Assembly: GCA_028687915.1 (NCBI GenBank)
Contig: JAQTZF010000001.1
Coordinates: forward strand, 310,001 to 374,000
Direction: 5' to 3'
Source of the DNA: Candidatus Daviesbacteria bacterium
GTDB lineage: Bacteria; Patescibacteria; Microgenomatia; Daviesbacterales; UBA10151
DNA: 64,000 nucleotides
How positions within the stretch are numbered: position 1 is the stretch's first letter; every line of letters starts with the position of its first letter. The notes under the pieces are model-generated. The model was not told the DNA's origin. It made no database searches and saw only the letters and a list, made by a program, of their open reading frames with translations. Both the position numbers and the translations under genes were made by a program. Shown here piece after piece: positions 48,381 to 55,969 of this stretch.

Positions 48381-49715
48381 TTAGTTTAAACTCTTAACTT
48401 TTTCCAGTAAATATTCTTTATTATTTTTAGTATGATCTTCTAAAACTTCTTCAAAAAGTTTATTTAAAATCTCTCCAACTTTCTTACTAGGTGGAATATT
48501 TAAAGTATCCATTACATCCTGGCCATTTATTTTTAAATCAGAAATAGAAAATGGTTTAGTTAAAACTTGTTTTATCCTATCCTGGAATGCTTCCATTCTC
48601 CAGGAAACTGCCCTTTCTGTTCCTCCTCCTAACCTGTCTCCTATCCGTAAAGCTATAGCATCATTGATATTTTCAAGTCCTACATTATTAATAAACCTTC
48701 TGATAGCAGAGTCTGTTTGATTTTCATCAACACTAAACTGGTGCCATCTTACTAAACGAAATAACTTATCAGTTTGTTTTTTACTCATATTAAATCTTTT
48801 GGCGATTTGCAAAACTAACCTTGATCCCACAACTTCATGATTATAAAAACTGACATTTCCGGTTTCATCTGTTTTAGCTGTTGCAGGTTTTCCTATATCA
48901 TGAAGTAAAGCAGCAAGACGAACTAAAGGGTCTTCGGAGGGGATTGTCTTAAGAGAAAGAAGTGAGTGCTCTCCAATGTCATAAATTCTGTCATGTTTAG
49001 GTCCTTCTTGTGCAACACCAAAGCATGATTCTATCTCTGGTAAAATAATTTGTAAAATCCCCGCTTCCCTTAGCTTTAGTATACCTATGTATGGATTCAC
49101 TGATGCAAGGATTTGAAGTAATTCATCCCTTACTCTTTCATGAGCGATTTCCTTAATTAGAAGAGCATCTTGCTGAATTGATTTAAAAGTTTCTTTTTCT
49201 ATATCAAATCCCAGTTGAGTGGCAATTCTAACAGCACGCATCATTCGTAGGGCATCTTCTTTAAAACGGTTATTAGGATCTCCTACAGCTCGTACTAACG
49301 TATTCTTTATATCATTTTCACCTCCGTAGGGATCAATAATATTACCAGTTTCATCTAATGCCATCGCGTTAATCGTAAAATCACGTCTAGCTAAATCTTC
49401 TTCAATTTTATTTGTCCAACCAACTTCTGTTGGGTGCCGGGAATCCTTATAAATTCCCTCTTTTCTCATTGTTGTAATTTCAAATGTTTGATCACCAATT
49501 GGAATACCAACTGTGCCAAACTTATTATCATAAAAAGCATCAGCAAAGAGTTTTAATACATCTTCTGGTTGAGCATCAGTAGTAAAGTCCCAATCATGGA
49601 CTGTTCTGTTCATAAAAAGATCACGCACTGCTCCTCCGACAATATAGATTTTAAAGCTGGTACTCTTAAATTTTTCTAAAATATCATTTACACTTTCTGG
49701 TAGTAAGTAAGTCAT
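48381..49715 (-). CDS. cca: CCA-adding tRNA nucleotidyltransferase with HD domain
   Basis: 444 residues. Class-II nucleotidyltransferase head: YIVGGAVRDLFMNRTVHDWDF (metal-binding Asp pair), RRDFTINAMALD, and RMMRAVRIATQLGF. An HD hydrolase domain follows (LAALLHDIGKPAT). It adds or repairs the 3' CCA of tRNAs; poly(A) polymerase is the alternative within the family. TACAAT at 49722-49727 ends 6 bases before ATG at 49715, so the mRNA is probably leaderless. Confidence 0.9.
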   Translation of the reverse strand: MTYLLPESVNDILEKFKSTSFKIYIVGGAVRDLFMNRTVHDWDFTTDAQPEDVLKLFADAFYDNKFGTVGIPIGDQTFEITTMRKEGIYKDSRHPTEVGWTNKIEEDLARRDFTINAMALDETGNIIDPYGGENDIKNTLVRAVGDPNNRFKEDALRMMRAVRIATQLGFDIEKETFKSIQQDALLIKEIAHERVRDELLQILASVNPYIGILKLREAGILQIILPEIESCFGVAQEGPKHDRIYDIGEHSLLSLKTIPSEDPLVRLAALLHDIGKPATAKTDETGNVSFYNHEVVGSRLVLQIAKRFNMSKKQTDKLFRLVRWHQFSVDENQTDSAIRRFINNVGLENINDAIALRIGDRLGGGTERAVSWRMEAFQDRIKQVLTKPFSISDLKINGQDVMDTLNIPPSKKVGEILNKLFEEVLEDHTKNNKEYLLEKVKSLN

Positions 49716-49721
49716 GGACTT

Positions 49722-49727
49722 ATTGTA
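49722..49727 (-). promoter_or_regulatory. -10 box TACAAT, leaderless start of cca
   Basis: Six bases separate the box from ATG at 49715; no Shine-Dalgarno. Confidence 0.55.
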
Positions 49728-49769
49728 AGGCCCAGCAGGATTTGGAGCAAGAATGGTTTTGCGAATAGA

Positions 49770-50414
49770 TTATTTTCTTTTTTTGAAATTATTGAAAATA
49801 AATATCCCGATAATAAAAATACCGTTGAGTAAGTATACTAAACCAAGATTTGAGGCGGTAAATATGAGAGGATTATTGGTTTGAGATGCTAGTTGATACC
49901 AAATGAAAGTTCCTGGAATGCTAGCTAATGTAGAAATTATTAAATATGGATAAAACTTTATTAATGTTAAACCAGCAGCATACGAGACAACATCGTGTTC
50001 GCCTCCTAAAAATAATCGAGTGATAAACAGATAAGGTAATCCATAATTGATTGTCAATCTATCTACCCTATTCATTGTTTTTTTTCCAGCAAATTTTTCT
50101 ACCAAAGATCGTCCCCAAATTCGGGCAATCCAGAAATTAATAATTGAGGCAATAAAGGACGTGGTAAAAGAGAGGAAAATAATATCTTTTCCATAAAGGT
50201 AAAATCCAACATATAGAAATGGAGAGCTGCTGATAGGAGCAATAATATATGTCAAAAGCATCAATAGAAATAGAAGTAAAGGTGCGAAAATTCCACTACT
50301 AGTTACAATAGTTCTAATTGTTTCTTCTGGAATTGATCTTCCAATGAGATAAATTCCACCAAAAAGGATGATAAATATAAGAATTGGGAGATATTTAGAG
50401 TGTAGGTACTTCAT
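49770..50414 (-). CDS. VTT/DedA-type membrane protein
   Basis: 214 residues from ATG at 50414 (MKYLHSK); longer frames upstream are rejected because TATAAT at 50421-50426 ends 6 bases before this ATG. Five to six membrane segments with the VTT features RIWGRSLVEKFAGKK and YLFITRLFLGGEHDVVSY. VTT/DedA proteins flip or scramble lipids and affect membrane potential. Divergent from recJ. Confidence 0.8.
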   Translation of the reverse strand: MKYLHSKYLPILIFIILFGGIYLIGRSIPEETIRTIVTSSGIFAPLLLFLLMLLTYIIAPISSSPFLYVGFYLYGKDIIFLSFTTSFIASIINFWIARIWGRSLVEKFAGKKTMNRVDRLTINYGLPYLFITRLFLGGEHDVVSYAAGLTLIKFYPYLIISTLASIPGTFIWYQLASQTNNPLIFTASNLGLVYLLNGIFIIGIFIFNNFKKRK

Positions 50415-50420
50415 TGCTTC

Positions 50421-50444
50421 ATTATATATTAAACATGGTACAAT
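50421..50444. promoter_or_regulatory. Divergent leaderless promoters of the VTT gene and recJ
   Basis: On - TATAAT (50421-50426) ends 6 bases before the VTT ATG; on + TACAAT (50439-50444) ends 8 bases before the recJ ATG at 50453. Only 38 bases separate the two start codons. Confidence 0.55.
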
Positions 50445-50452
50445 CTCTTGGT

Positions 50453-52045
50453 ATGAAAACCTGGAAAATTGCCCCACAAAAATTTGATGATCCAATAAAG
50501 CAGCTACTTTATAATCGTGGTATTAAAACAGAAATAGAAGTTAATAAATTTTTTCATCCAAAATTAGAAAACTTTGAAAAAGATTTTAAAATTGCAGGAT
50601 TAGAAAAGGCTAAAAAAAGAATTTTAGATGCTATTAAAAATGATGAGTTGATTGTAGTTTTTGGGGATTATGATGCTGATGGAGTTTGCTCACTTGCTGT
50701 TATGTATTATGCAATAACAGAACTGGGCGGAAAATTTTTGCCCTATATCCCCCACCGTGATAAAGAAGGTTATGGATTATCGAAAGTTGGATTAGATTAT
50801 GCAAAAGAGCAGGGGGCAGGATTAGTAATTACTGTTGATAATGGAATTGTGGCACTGGAGCAAGCAAAATACGCAAAAGAGATAGGATTAGATTTAATTA
50901 TTACTGATCATCATTTACCACAAGACACTTTACCAGGTGCATATGCCATAGTTCATTCAACTACTTTTTGCGGCGCGGGAGTGGCTTGGTGTTTAGTAAG
51001 AACTATGGTTGAAGAAAGCTTAAGTAATAATTTATTAGATATTGTAGCTATTGCTACTGTATGTGATATGGTGCCATTAATTGGAGTAAACAGGTTTCTG
51101 GTTAAAGAGGGTTTGAAAAAACTAAATCATACAACTAAAGCAGGCTTAATTGCTTTAATAATTGAATCGGGTTTAACTAAGGGAGAAATTGCTACCTACC
51201 ATATAGGTCATATAATTGGACCAAGAATTAATGCTTTAGGAAGAATAGATCATGCTATGGATTCACTTAGGTTACTTTGTACTAAAGATTCTACAAAAGC
51301 TAGAACAATTGCAAAGCATTTATCGGAAGCAAATGAACAGAAAAAACTTTTAACTATTGAAGCAATATATGAGGCAAAAGAAATTATAAATCAAACAGAT
51401 AAACAAAAAAAGATTATTATTGTTCATTCAGAAAAATGGATCGCTGGAATTATGGGGTTAGTTGCAGGAAGGCTTGTAGAAGAATATGCAGTGCCGGTGA
51501 TTGCTATTTCATGCGAAACTGGAATTGCTAAAGGTTCTGCCAGATCAACTAATGATGTAAATATTGTGGAAGTAATTAGGAAATGTGATGATTTATTGAT
51601 TGCTGTTGGGGGTCATCCAAAAGCTGCTGGGTTTTCTATTGAAACAGAAAAAATTGGAGAGTTTAGACAAAGAATGGAAGAGCTATTGGAAAATGGGGGA
51701 GTCATATCTGAGGGAGAAGTGGTAAATATAGATGCAATACTCGCACCAAAACAAATAACTAAAAAACTTATTAGTGATTTAGATGAATTTGAACCAACAG
51801 GGGTAGAAAATCCTAAGCCACTACTCGCTTCTTTAAATATTCCTGTTTCTGATATAAAGACAGTAGGTCAGGGGAAACATCTAAAGTTTAAGGCTGCAGG
51901 TCTAGATGCAATTGCTTTTGGAATGGGTGAAATATCAGATCAAATTAAAAATGGGCAGGAGATAAATGTAGCATATCAACTAGAGCTTAATACTTTTAAT
52001 GGTACAGAAAAACTACAGCTTAAAGTTGTAGACCTCAAGCTGTAG
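50453..52045 (+). CDS. recJ: Single-stranded-DNA exonuclease RecJ
   Basis: 530 residues from ATG at 50453 (MKTWKIAPQ); 13 further codons upstream are excluded by the -10 box. DHH domain: VVFGDYDADGVCSLAV, LIITDHHLP; DHHA1: GGHPKAAGFSIE, and a C-terminal OB region. RecJ degrades 5' single strands in repair and recombination. Family length for short RecJ forms. Confidence 0.95.
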   Translation: MKTWKIAPQKFDDPIKQLLYNRGIKTEIEVNKFFHPKLENFEKDFKIAGLEKAKKRILDAIKNDELIVVFGDYDADGVCSLAVMYYAITELGGKFLPYIPHRDKEGYGLSKVGLDYAKEQGAGLVITVDNGIVALEQAKYAKEIGLDLIITDHHLPQDTLPGAYAIVHSTTFCGAGVAWCLVRTMVEESLSNNLLDIVAIATVCDMVPLIGVNRFLVKEGLKKLNHTTKAGLIALIIESGLTKGEIATYHIGHIIGPRINALGRIDHAMDSLRLLCTKDSTKARTIAKHLSEANEQKKLLTIEAIYEAKEIINQTDKQKKIIIVHSEKWIAGIMGLVAGRLVEEYAVPVIAISCETGIAKGSARSTNDVNIVEVIRKCDDLLIAVGGHPKAAGFSIETEKIGEFRQRMEELLENGGVISEGEVVNIDAILAPKQITKKLISDLDEFEPTGVENPKPLLASLNIPVSDIKTVGQGKHLKFKAAGLDAIAFGMGEISDQIKNGQEINVAYQLELNTFNGTEKLQLKVVDLKL

Positions 52046-52058
52046 CTATCTATTTTTA

Positions 52059-52289
52059 TTATTCAGCACCAAACCAGCGTGCACGTAAAACAGCTCTTGC
52101 ATGTGCGTCTGGATTACCTTTTCCTTCTGCTGCTGTTGCTATTGCTTCTGCAATTAGCCCGCTGAGTTCATCTGTTTTACCGCTTTTAGCTTCTTGGTCA
52201 CAGTTAAATGCTATTTTTGAAGGAACACTATCTGTTGATGCTATGTAACCCATAACTCCACCGGGTAAAGTTTTAAATTCTCTGCTCAT
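52059..52289 (-). CDS. Small protein of the attenuator-controlled unit, unknown
   Basis: 76 residues: a polar N-terminus with one Cys (FNCDQE), an Ala-rich helix (DELSGLIAEAIATAAEG) and a C-terminus HARAVLRARWFGAE. A perfect AAAGGAGGTG Shine-Dalgarno precedes ATG, and it begins 3 bases after the stop of the 52293 gene. Both are transcribed from the leader with the Leu/Ile/Val-rich ORF. Size and pairing would fit a peptide precursor or a regulatory partner, but no family is recognised. Confidence 0.6.
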   Translation of the reverse strand: MSREFKTLPGGVMGYIASTDSVPSKIAFNCDQEAKSGKTDELSGLIAEAIATAAEGKGNPDAHARAVLRARWFGAE

Positions 52290-52292
52290 TTT

Positions 52293-52505
52293 TTACACCT
52301 CCTTTCTTATTTCGTTTTTAATTATTCCTGGATATTCTGGTGTTGGTAAACCGTTACCAAATATTAGACGCCCGCGTACCAGTCTACTATTTTCTAAAGG
52401 TATGTTTTTTGTTTGTGATTGAGACTGAGAGGGAATATCTAGATTTTGTCCAGATTCCCTTACTTCAAGCTCTCTATTTAATATTTCTTGTTCACTTATT
52501 GCCAT
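52293..52505 (-). CDS. Small protein preceded by an attenuator, unknown
   Basis: 70 residues from ATG at 52505 (MAISEQEIL), polar, Ser/Gln-rich middle (DIPSQSQSQTKN). The ATG directly follows a seven-U run of a terminator hairpin, and the only Shine-Dalgarno (GAGG, 7 bases away) is inside the 3' arm of that hairpin. This fixes the start and implies regulation by folding of the leader. Function unknown. Confidence 0.6.
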   Translation of the reverse strand: MAISEQEILNRELEVRESGQNLDIPSQSQSQTKNIPLENSRLVRGRLIFGNGLPTPEYPGIIKNEIRKEV

Positions 52506-52574
52506 AAAAAAACCTCTCATTTCTGAGAGGCCTCGTTCTGCATTTAGGTTTTTATTTTTCCTAAATGAGACCTC
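52506..52574 (-). promoter_or_regulatory. Transcription attenuator with Shine-Dalgarno in the terminator arm
   Basis: On the - strand the terminator is CCTCTC-AGAAAT-GAGAGG (52513-52530) plus seven U (52506-52512). An alternative stem GAGGTCTC (52567-52574) with GAGGCCTC (52527-52534), eight pairs including one G-U, would break the terminator and encloses a hairpin CCTAAATG/CATTTAGG. The 5' antiterminator strand overlaps the last codons of the leader ORF at 52561-52650. Confidence 0.7.
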
Positions 52575-52650
52575 CCATAGGTACTCCAATGAGGACCAAG
52601 AGAAGGCCAAGTAAAATAATATTAGTGTTAAAAATATTTAATGAATTCAT
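52561..52650 (-). CDS. Leader ORF rich in Leu, Ile and Val codons
   Basis: 29 codons from ATG at 52650. The stretch NIILLGLLLVLIGVPMGG has 11 branched-chain residues and uses CTT, CTC and TTG Leu codons, uncommon in this AT-rich host. Composition resembles the leader peptides of leu and ilv operons, which also end near GRPVGG-like segments. It could alternatively be a real one-pass membrane micro-protein. Confidence 0.6.
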   Translation of the reverse strand: MNSLNIFNTNIILLGLLLVLIGVPMGGLI

Positions 52651-52661
52651 AACTAAAGAGC

Positions 52662-52691
52662 ATTATAGGTCTCTATATTAACTATTGTCAA
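52662..52691 (-). promoter_or_regulatory. Promoter of the branched-chain leader
   Basis: Consensus TTGACA (52686-52691), 18-base spacer, TATAAT (52662-52667), 11 bases to the leader ATG. Its -35 overlaps the -35 of the divergent promoter by five bases. Confidence 0.75.
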
Positions 52692-52713
52692 CAATAAGAA
52701 TATTTGTTAATAT
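52685..52713 (+). promoter_or_regulatory. Promoter of the aromatic leader
   Basis: TTGTCA (52685-52690), 17-base spacer, TAATAT (52708-52713), 7 bases to the leader ATG at 52721, i.e. leaderless type. RNA polymerases cannot occupy both divergent promoters at once. Confidence 0.7.
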
Positions 52714-52720
52714 ATTTGTT

Positions 52721-52789
52721 ATGCAAATAAAAATGAATCGCTTTTATTTTTGGTTTACTTCCCATAAAGGGAGGAGCTTGACGTCTTAA
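52721..52789 (+). CDS. Leader ORF with five consecutive aromatic codons
   Basis: 22 codons from ATG at 52721 to TAA at 52787-52789. Codons 8-12 read Phe-Tyr-Phe-Trp-Phe, then TSHKGRSLTS. The codons just after the aromatic run cover the first strand (52758-52763) of the attenuator, the geometry of pheA, pheST and trp leaders. No family; regulatory peptide. Confidence 0.65.
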   Translation: MQIKMNRFYFWFTSHKGRSLTS

Positions 52790-52846
52790 AAAGTCGAAAA
52801 ACTTTTTAAACAGAAAGTATAACCTCCCACAAGGGAGGTTTTTTTT
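52758..52846 (+). promoter_or_regulatory. Four-segment attenuator before the nucleotidyltransferase gene
   Basis: Segment 1 CTTCCC (52758-52763), 2 GGGAGG (52769-52774), 3 CCTCCC (52823-52828), 4 GGGAGG (52833-52838), then eight U (52839-52846) and ATG. 1:2 plus 3:4 gives termination, 2:3 gives antitermination; a 9-pair hairpin (52786-52809) brings 2 and 3 together. Segment 4 is also the Shine-Dalgarno of the 52847 gene. Confidence 0.72.
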
Positions 52847-53647
52847 ATGGAGAAAAAGATGTTATCAGAAACAACAAGATATATTACTCATGGTGATACG
52901 GGGCTACCAATAAGAACTCCGCCGTATTTAAGAAAAGAACTAAAACGCGGATCTGAAATAGGCGACCTACAAAGAGGGATGATGGAAACAAGTCCTGTTA
53001 TAGGTCAAAGAGGTCAGAGGGATTGCTTGCCAAATAATATTTTAGAAAACATTCGTTTAAGAAAAATAGCTCGGTCTGTATCCAAGAGACTAGTGGCAAT
53101 CGCAGAGGAGAAAGGAATTGGTCGGTATTGCACTGTTGTTCATGGTTCGCTTGCCAGAGGGTTAGTTCGCCATACAGAGAGCTGTGATCCTAGTGATATC
53201 GATATTGACCTAGTAATCGGAAGTAAAAGGGATTGTCAAAATTTGAGAAGCCAAGTTCGAGAGCAGATGTATGATTTAAGCGATCACTTTGGAGTAAGAA
53301 TTGATTCTTACGTATGGAATATCGAAGAAATGAGAAGAAACAAAGGAGAATACGCCCGACTATATTTAGGTGCTGGTGCTTATTCAATTACTTGTAAGGG
53401 TAAGATATGGGAGGAGATTCAAGAGGTGGGTATAGAAAGTCAAAAATTTATTAATTTAGATAAAAATACAAAAAGTCAATTATTTAAACGTCTTAATTAT
53501 ATTTTAACCAATAATATTACTGAAGCATTAACAGGATTTAAAAGTGGCAGAATGCAATCTGTGGTGTGTTCCTATTTTGGTGAGACGCTAGAACCATGGG
53601 AAATAATATTAAAAGCACAAGCTTTAAAAAGACTAATTATGTCTTAA
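52847..53647 (+). CDS. Nucleotidyltransferase-fold protein under attenuator control
   Basis: 266 residues. After a basic N-terminus (1-65) comes a nucleotidyltransferase core: HGSLARG at 99-105 and the metal-binding SDIDIDLVIG at 116-125, then helices. This is the GSxxxG/DxD signature of the pol-beta superfamily, which includes aminoglycoside and lincosamide modifying enzymes, MNT-type toxin partners and (p)ppGpp-like enzymes; the sequence does not decide among them. The sole Shine-Dalgarno lies in the terminator arm, so expression depends on the aromatic leader. Substrate unknown. Confidence 0.75.
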   Translation: MEKKMLSETTRYITHGDTGLPIRTPPYLRKELKRGSEIGDLQRGMMETSPVIGQRGQRDCLPNNILENIRLRKIARSVSKRLVAIAEEKGIGRYCTVVHGSLARGLVRHTESCDPSDIDIDLVIGSKRDCQNLRSQVREQMYDLSDHFGVRIDSYVWNIEEMRRNKGEYARLYLGAGAYSITCKGKIWEEIQEVGIESQKFINLDKNTKSQLFKRLNYILTNNITEALTGFKSGRMQSVVCSYFGETLEPWEIILKAQALKRLIMS

Positions 53648-53675
53648 ATCAAAATACAAAGGAGGTGGTAACTAT

Positions 53676-53708
53676 TTGATTGATATTGTTAATGTAGCCT
53701 CAAACTGA
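53676..53708 (+). CDS. Possible 10-codon upstream ORF before aspS
   Basis: AAAGGAGGTGG followed 9 bases later by TTG ATT GAT and stop TGA at 53706. A strong Shine-Dalgarno with no other start codon to serve. It ends at the aspS -10 region (TATGAT, 53709-53714). It may be a remnant or a regulatory uORF. Confidence 0.3.
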   Translation: MIDIVNVASN

Positions 53709-53723
53709 TATGATCTATCGAGT

Positions 53724-55043
53724 ATGTCAAGAACATTAATTATTGATTGTAATAACAAAGTTGGTGAAAAAGTTACCATTTGTGGGTTTGTACAAACCCG
53801 ACGTGACCATGGGAAAATTGTTTTTTTAGATATTTTGGATAGATCCGGATTAATTCAGGTAGTGGCTATGGGAGATATGGCATTAGGCTTAAATTCTCAG
53901 GATGTAGTTTGTATAGAAGGAACTGTTAGTAACCGTCCCGAACATATGATAAATAAAAATTTATCAACAGGAGAAATAGAATTCCAGGCAGAAAAAATAG
54001 AGATTCTTTCAAAAGCAGAAGACTTGCCTTTTGATATGGGTGTTAAAGACTTAGATTTACAACTCCCAACACTTTTAGATTTTAGGTCTTTGACCTTAAG
54101 GTTTCCTAAAGTTAAAGATATTTTTAGAGTACAAGCAGCTCTTTTAGATGGTTTTAGAAATGCTGCAAAAAAATTAGATTGTGTAGAAATTATTGTTCCA
54201 ACTATATCCGCTGGTTCAACAGAAGGTGGAGCAGAAGTTTTTAAAGTTGATTATTATGGACATAAAGGATTTTTAACTCAAAGTCCTCAGCTTTATAAAC
54301 AGATGATGGTGCCGGTTTATGAACGTGTTTTTACCATTGCCAAAGCCTATCGGGCAGAGCCTTCTGTGACTACTTACCACTTATCTGAATCAACACAAAT
54401 GGATTGCGAATTTGGCTTTGTTAAATTTGAAGATCTGCTAAATTATCTGGAAACTGTGGCAGTTGAAATGATAAATGAATCTGCAAAAAATTGCGAAAGT
54501 ATCTTAAAAGAATTTGATGTTCCAATGCCAAAATTTGGGAAAATTCCTCGTTTAACTTTAAGAGAAGCCCAGGAAGTTATTTATAAAGAAACAGGAAGGG
54601 ACGTTCGTCAGGAAAAAGATCTGGCACGCCAAGATGAGGTTGATATTTGTGTTTGGGCTTTAAAAGAACATGGAAGTGATTTAGTGACAATTACACATTT
54701 CCCAACAAAGAAACGTGCTTTTTACACAAAGCCAGATCCAGCTAATCCAGAGTTTAGTTTAAGTTATGATATTTTATTTCGTGGTTTAGAAATTTGTAGT
54801 GGTTCGCAAAGGATAAATGATTGTCAGGAGCTTAAAGATGCAATTATCGAAAGAGGGATGGATCCAAAAAACTTTGAGCTTTATCTACAAGCATTTAAAT
54901 ACGGAATGCCTCCTGAAGGAGGGTTCTCGTTTGGGTTGGAAAGAATAACAATGCATTTATTAAATCTTGCAAATGTTCGTGAAGCTTCTTTATTCCCAAG
55001 AGATATGGAAAGAGTTGATGTAAGATTATCAACTTTAAAATGA
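53724..55043 (+). CDS. aspS: Aspartyl-tRNA synthetase, short archaeal-type
   Basis: 439 residues: N-terminal OB anticodon-binding domain (about 1-105, VTICGFVQTRRDHGKIVFLDILD) and class-II catalytic core with motif 2 (FTIAKAYRAEPSVTTYHLSE) and motif 3 (GFSFGLERITMHLL). The GAD insertion and length near 590 of ordinary bacterial AspRS are missing, so this is the AspRS2/archaeal type, often non-discriminating (charges tRNA-Asn too). No Asn synthetase or GatCAB is in the window. ATG follows TATGAT by 9 bases. Confidence 0.93.
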   Translation: MSRTLIIDCNNKVGEKVTICGFVQTRRDHGKIVFLDILDRSGLIQVVAMGDMALGLNSQDVVCIEGTVSNRPEHMINKNLSTGEIEFQAEKIEILSKAEDLPFDMGVKDLDLQLPTLLDFRSLTLRFPKVKDIFRVQAALLDGFRNAAKKLDCVEIIVPTISAGSTEGGAEVFKVDYYGHKGFLTQSPQLYKQMMVPVYERVFTIAKAYRAEPSVTTYHLSESTQMDCEFGFVKFEDLLNYLETVAVEMINESAKNCESILKEFDVPMPKFGKIPRLTLREAQEVIYKETGRDVRQEKDLARQDEVDICVWALKEHGSDLVTITHFPTKKRAFYTKPDPANPEFSLSYDILFRGLEICSGSQRINDCQELKDAIIERGMDPKNFELYLQAFKYGMPPEGGFSFGLERITMHLLNLANVREASLFPRDMERVDVRLSTLK

Positions 55044-55966
55044 TGTCTTTCTTTTATAGCCTGCTTATTATTTTTGCTTCAGTAAATATACTTTTGGTGT
55101 CCCCTAAAGCTGTGAATATGGCAGAAAAATTGGTTGAAACTCAAAGTATACCCACAAATAATATTGTGGAAGGTGGCTCAAAAGTAAAAGGTACCAGTGC
55201 TATTATTCCAAGATTAAAAGAAAACTTTACTAGTGTGCCTTATGTTAGTGCAACGGCACTTGTTGTAAAAGATACTTCTTCTAAAACATTATTGTATGTA
55301 AAAGATCCTGATAAAAGAGTTCCTATTGCTTCTACCACTAAGATTATGACGGCCTTAGTGGCCAGTGAATATTTTAAGCCGGCAGACGTGTTGACAGTAA
55401 AAACAACATCATTAGTTGGAGGTTCATCAATGGGTTTAAAACTAGGGGAAGAAATGACATTTAGAAGTTTGTTATATGGTATGCTTTTAAACTCAGGTAA
55501 TGATGCAGCTTTTACCATTGCGGATAATTATCCTGGTGGAAAAGATAATTTCATTTTGGCAATGAATGAAAAAGCTAAGAGTTTGGGTCTAATTAACACT
55601 CATTTTGAAAATCCAGCTGGTTTTGATGGAGGAACTCATTATTCGTCTGCTAATGATTTGGCGGTAATTGCTGAAGCCGCAATTACAAATTCTCAATTTT
55701 CCAGAATTGTTTCTACAAAAGATACAGTAGTTTTTTCAATAGATAAACAATCAGAACACTCTTTAAAAAACTTAAATAAATTGTTAAGTTTACCAGGATT
55801 TTTAGGAATTAAAACTGGAACTACTCCTATAGCCAAGGAAAATTTAGTTGCTTTAGTTGAAAGAAATGGTAGGAAGATATTAACTGTTGTTTTGGGTAGT
55901 GATGATCGTTTCACTGAAACTGAAAAAATTATTGACTGGTCTTACAGTAACTTTATTTGGGAATAA
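55040..55966 (+). CDS. D-alanyl-D-alanine carboxypeptidase (PBP5-like)
   Basis: 308 residues: N-terminal hydrophobic signal (about 1-24), then a serine-peptidase S11 domain with ASTTKI (nucleophile Ser), SGNDAA (SxN) and IKTGTT (KTG). It removes the terminal D-Ala of peptidoglycan stem peptides and limits cross-linking. Overlaps aspS by 4 bases (ATGATG). Confidence 0.92.
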   Translation: MMSFFYSLLIIFASVNILLVSPKAVNMAEKLVETQSIPTNNIVEGGSKVKGTSAIIPRLKENFTSVPYVSATALVVKDTSSKTLLYVKDPDKRVPIASTTKIMTALVASEYFKPADVLTVKTTSLVGGSSMGLKLGEEMTFRSLLYGMLLNSGNDAAFTIADNYPGGKDNFILAMNEKAKSLGLINTHFENPAGFDGGTHYSSANDLAVIAEAAITNSQFSRIVSTKDTVVFSIDKQSEHSLKNLNKLLSLPGFLGIKTGTTPIAKENLVALVERNGRKILTVVLGSDDRFTETEKIIDWSYSNFIWE

Positions 55967-55969
55967 ATC

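Noticed and set aside
50414..50495. N-terminal extensions of the VTT gene and recJ
   Set aside because: They would run across the divergent -10 boxes at 50421-50444 and lack family similarity.
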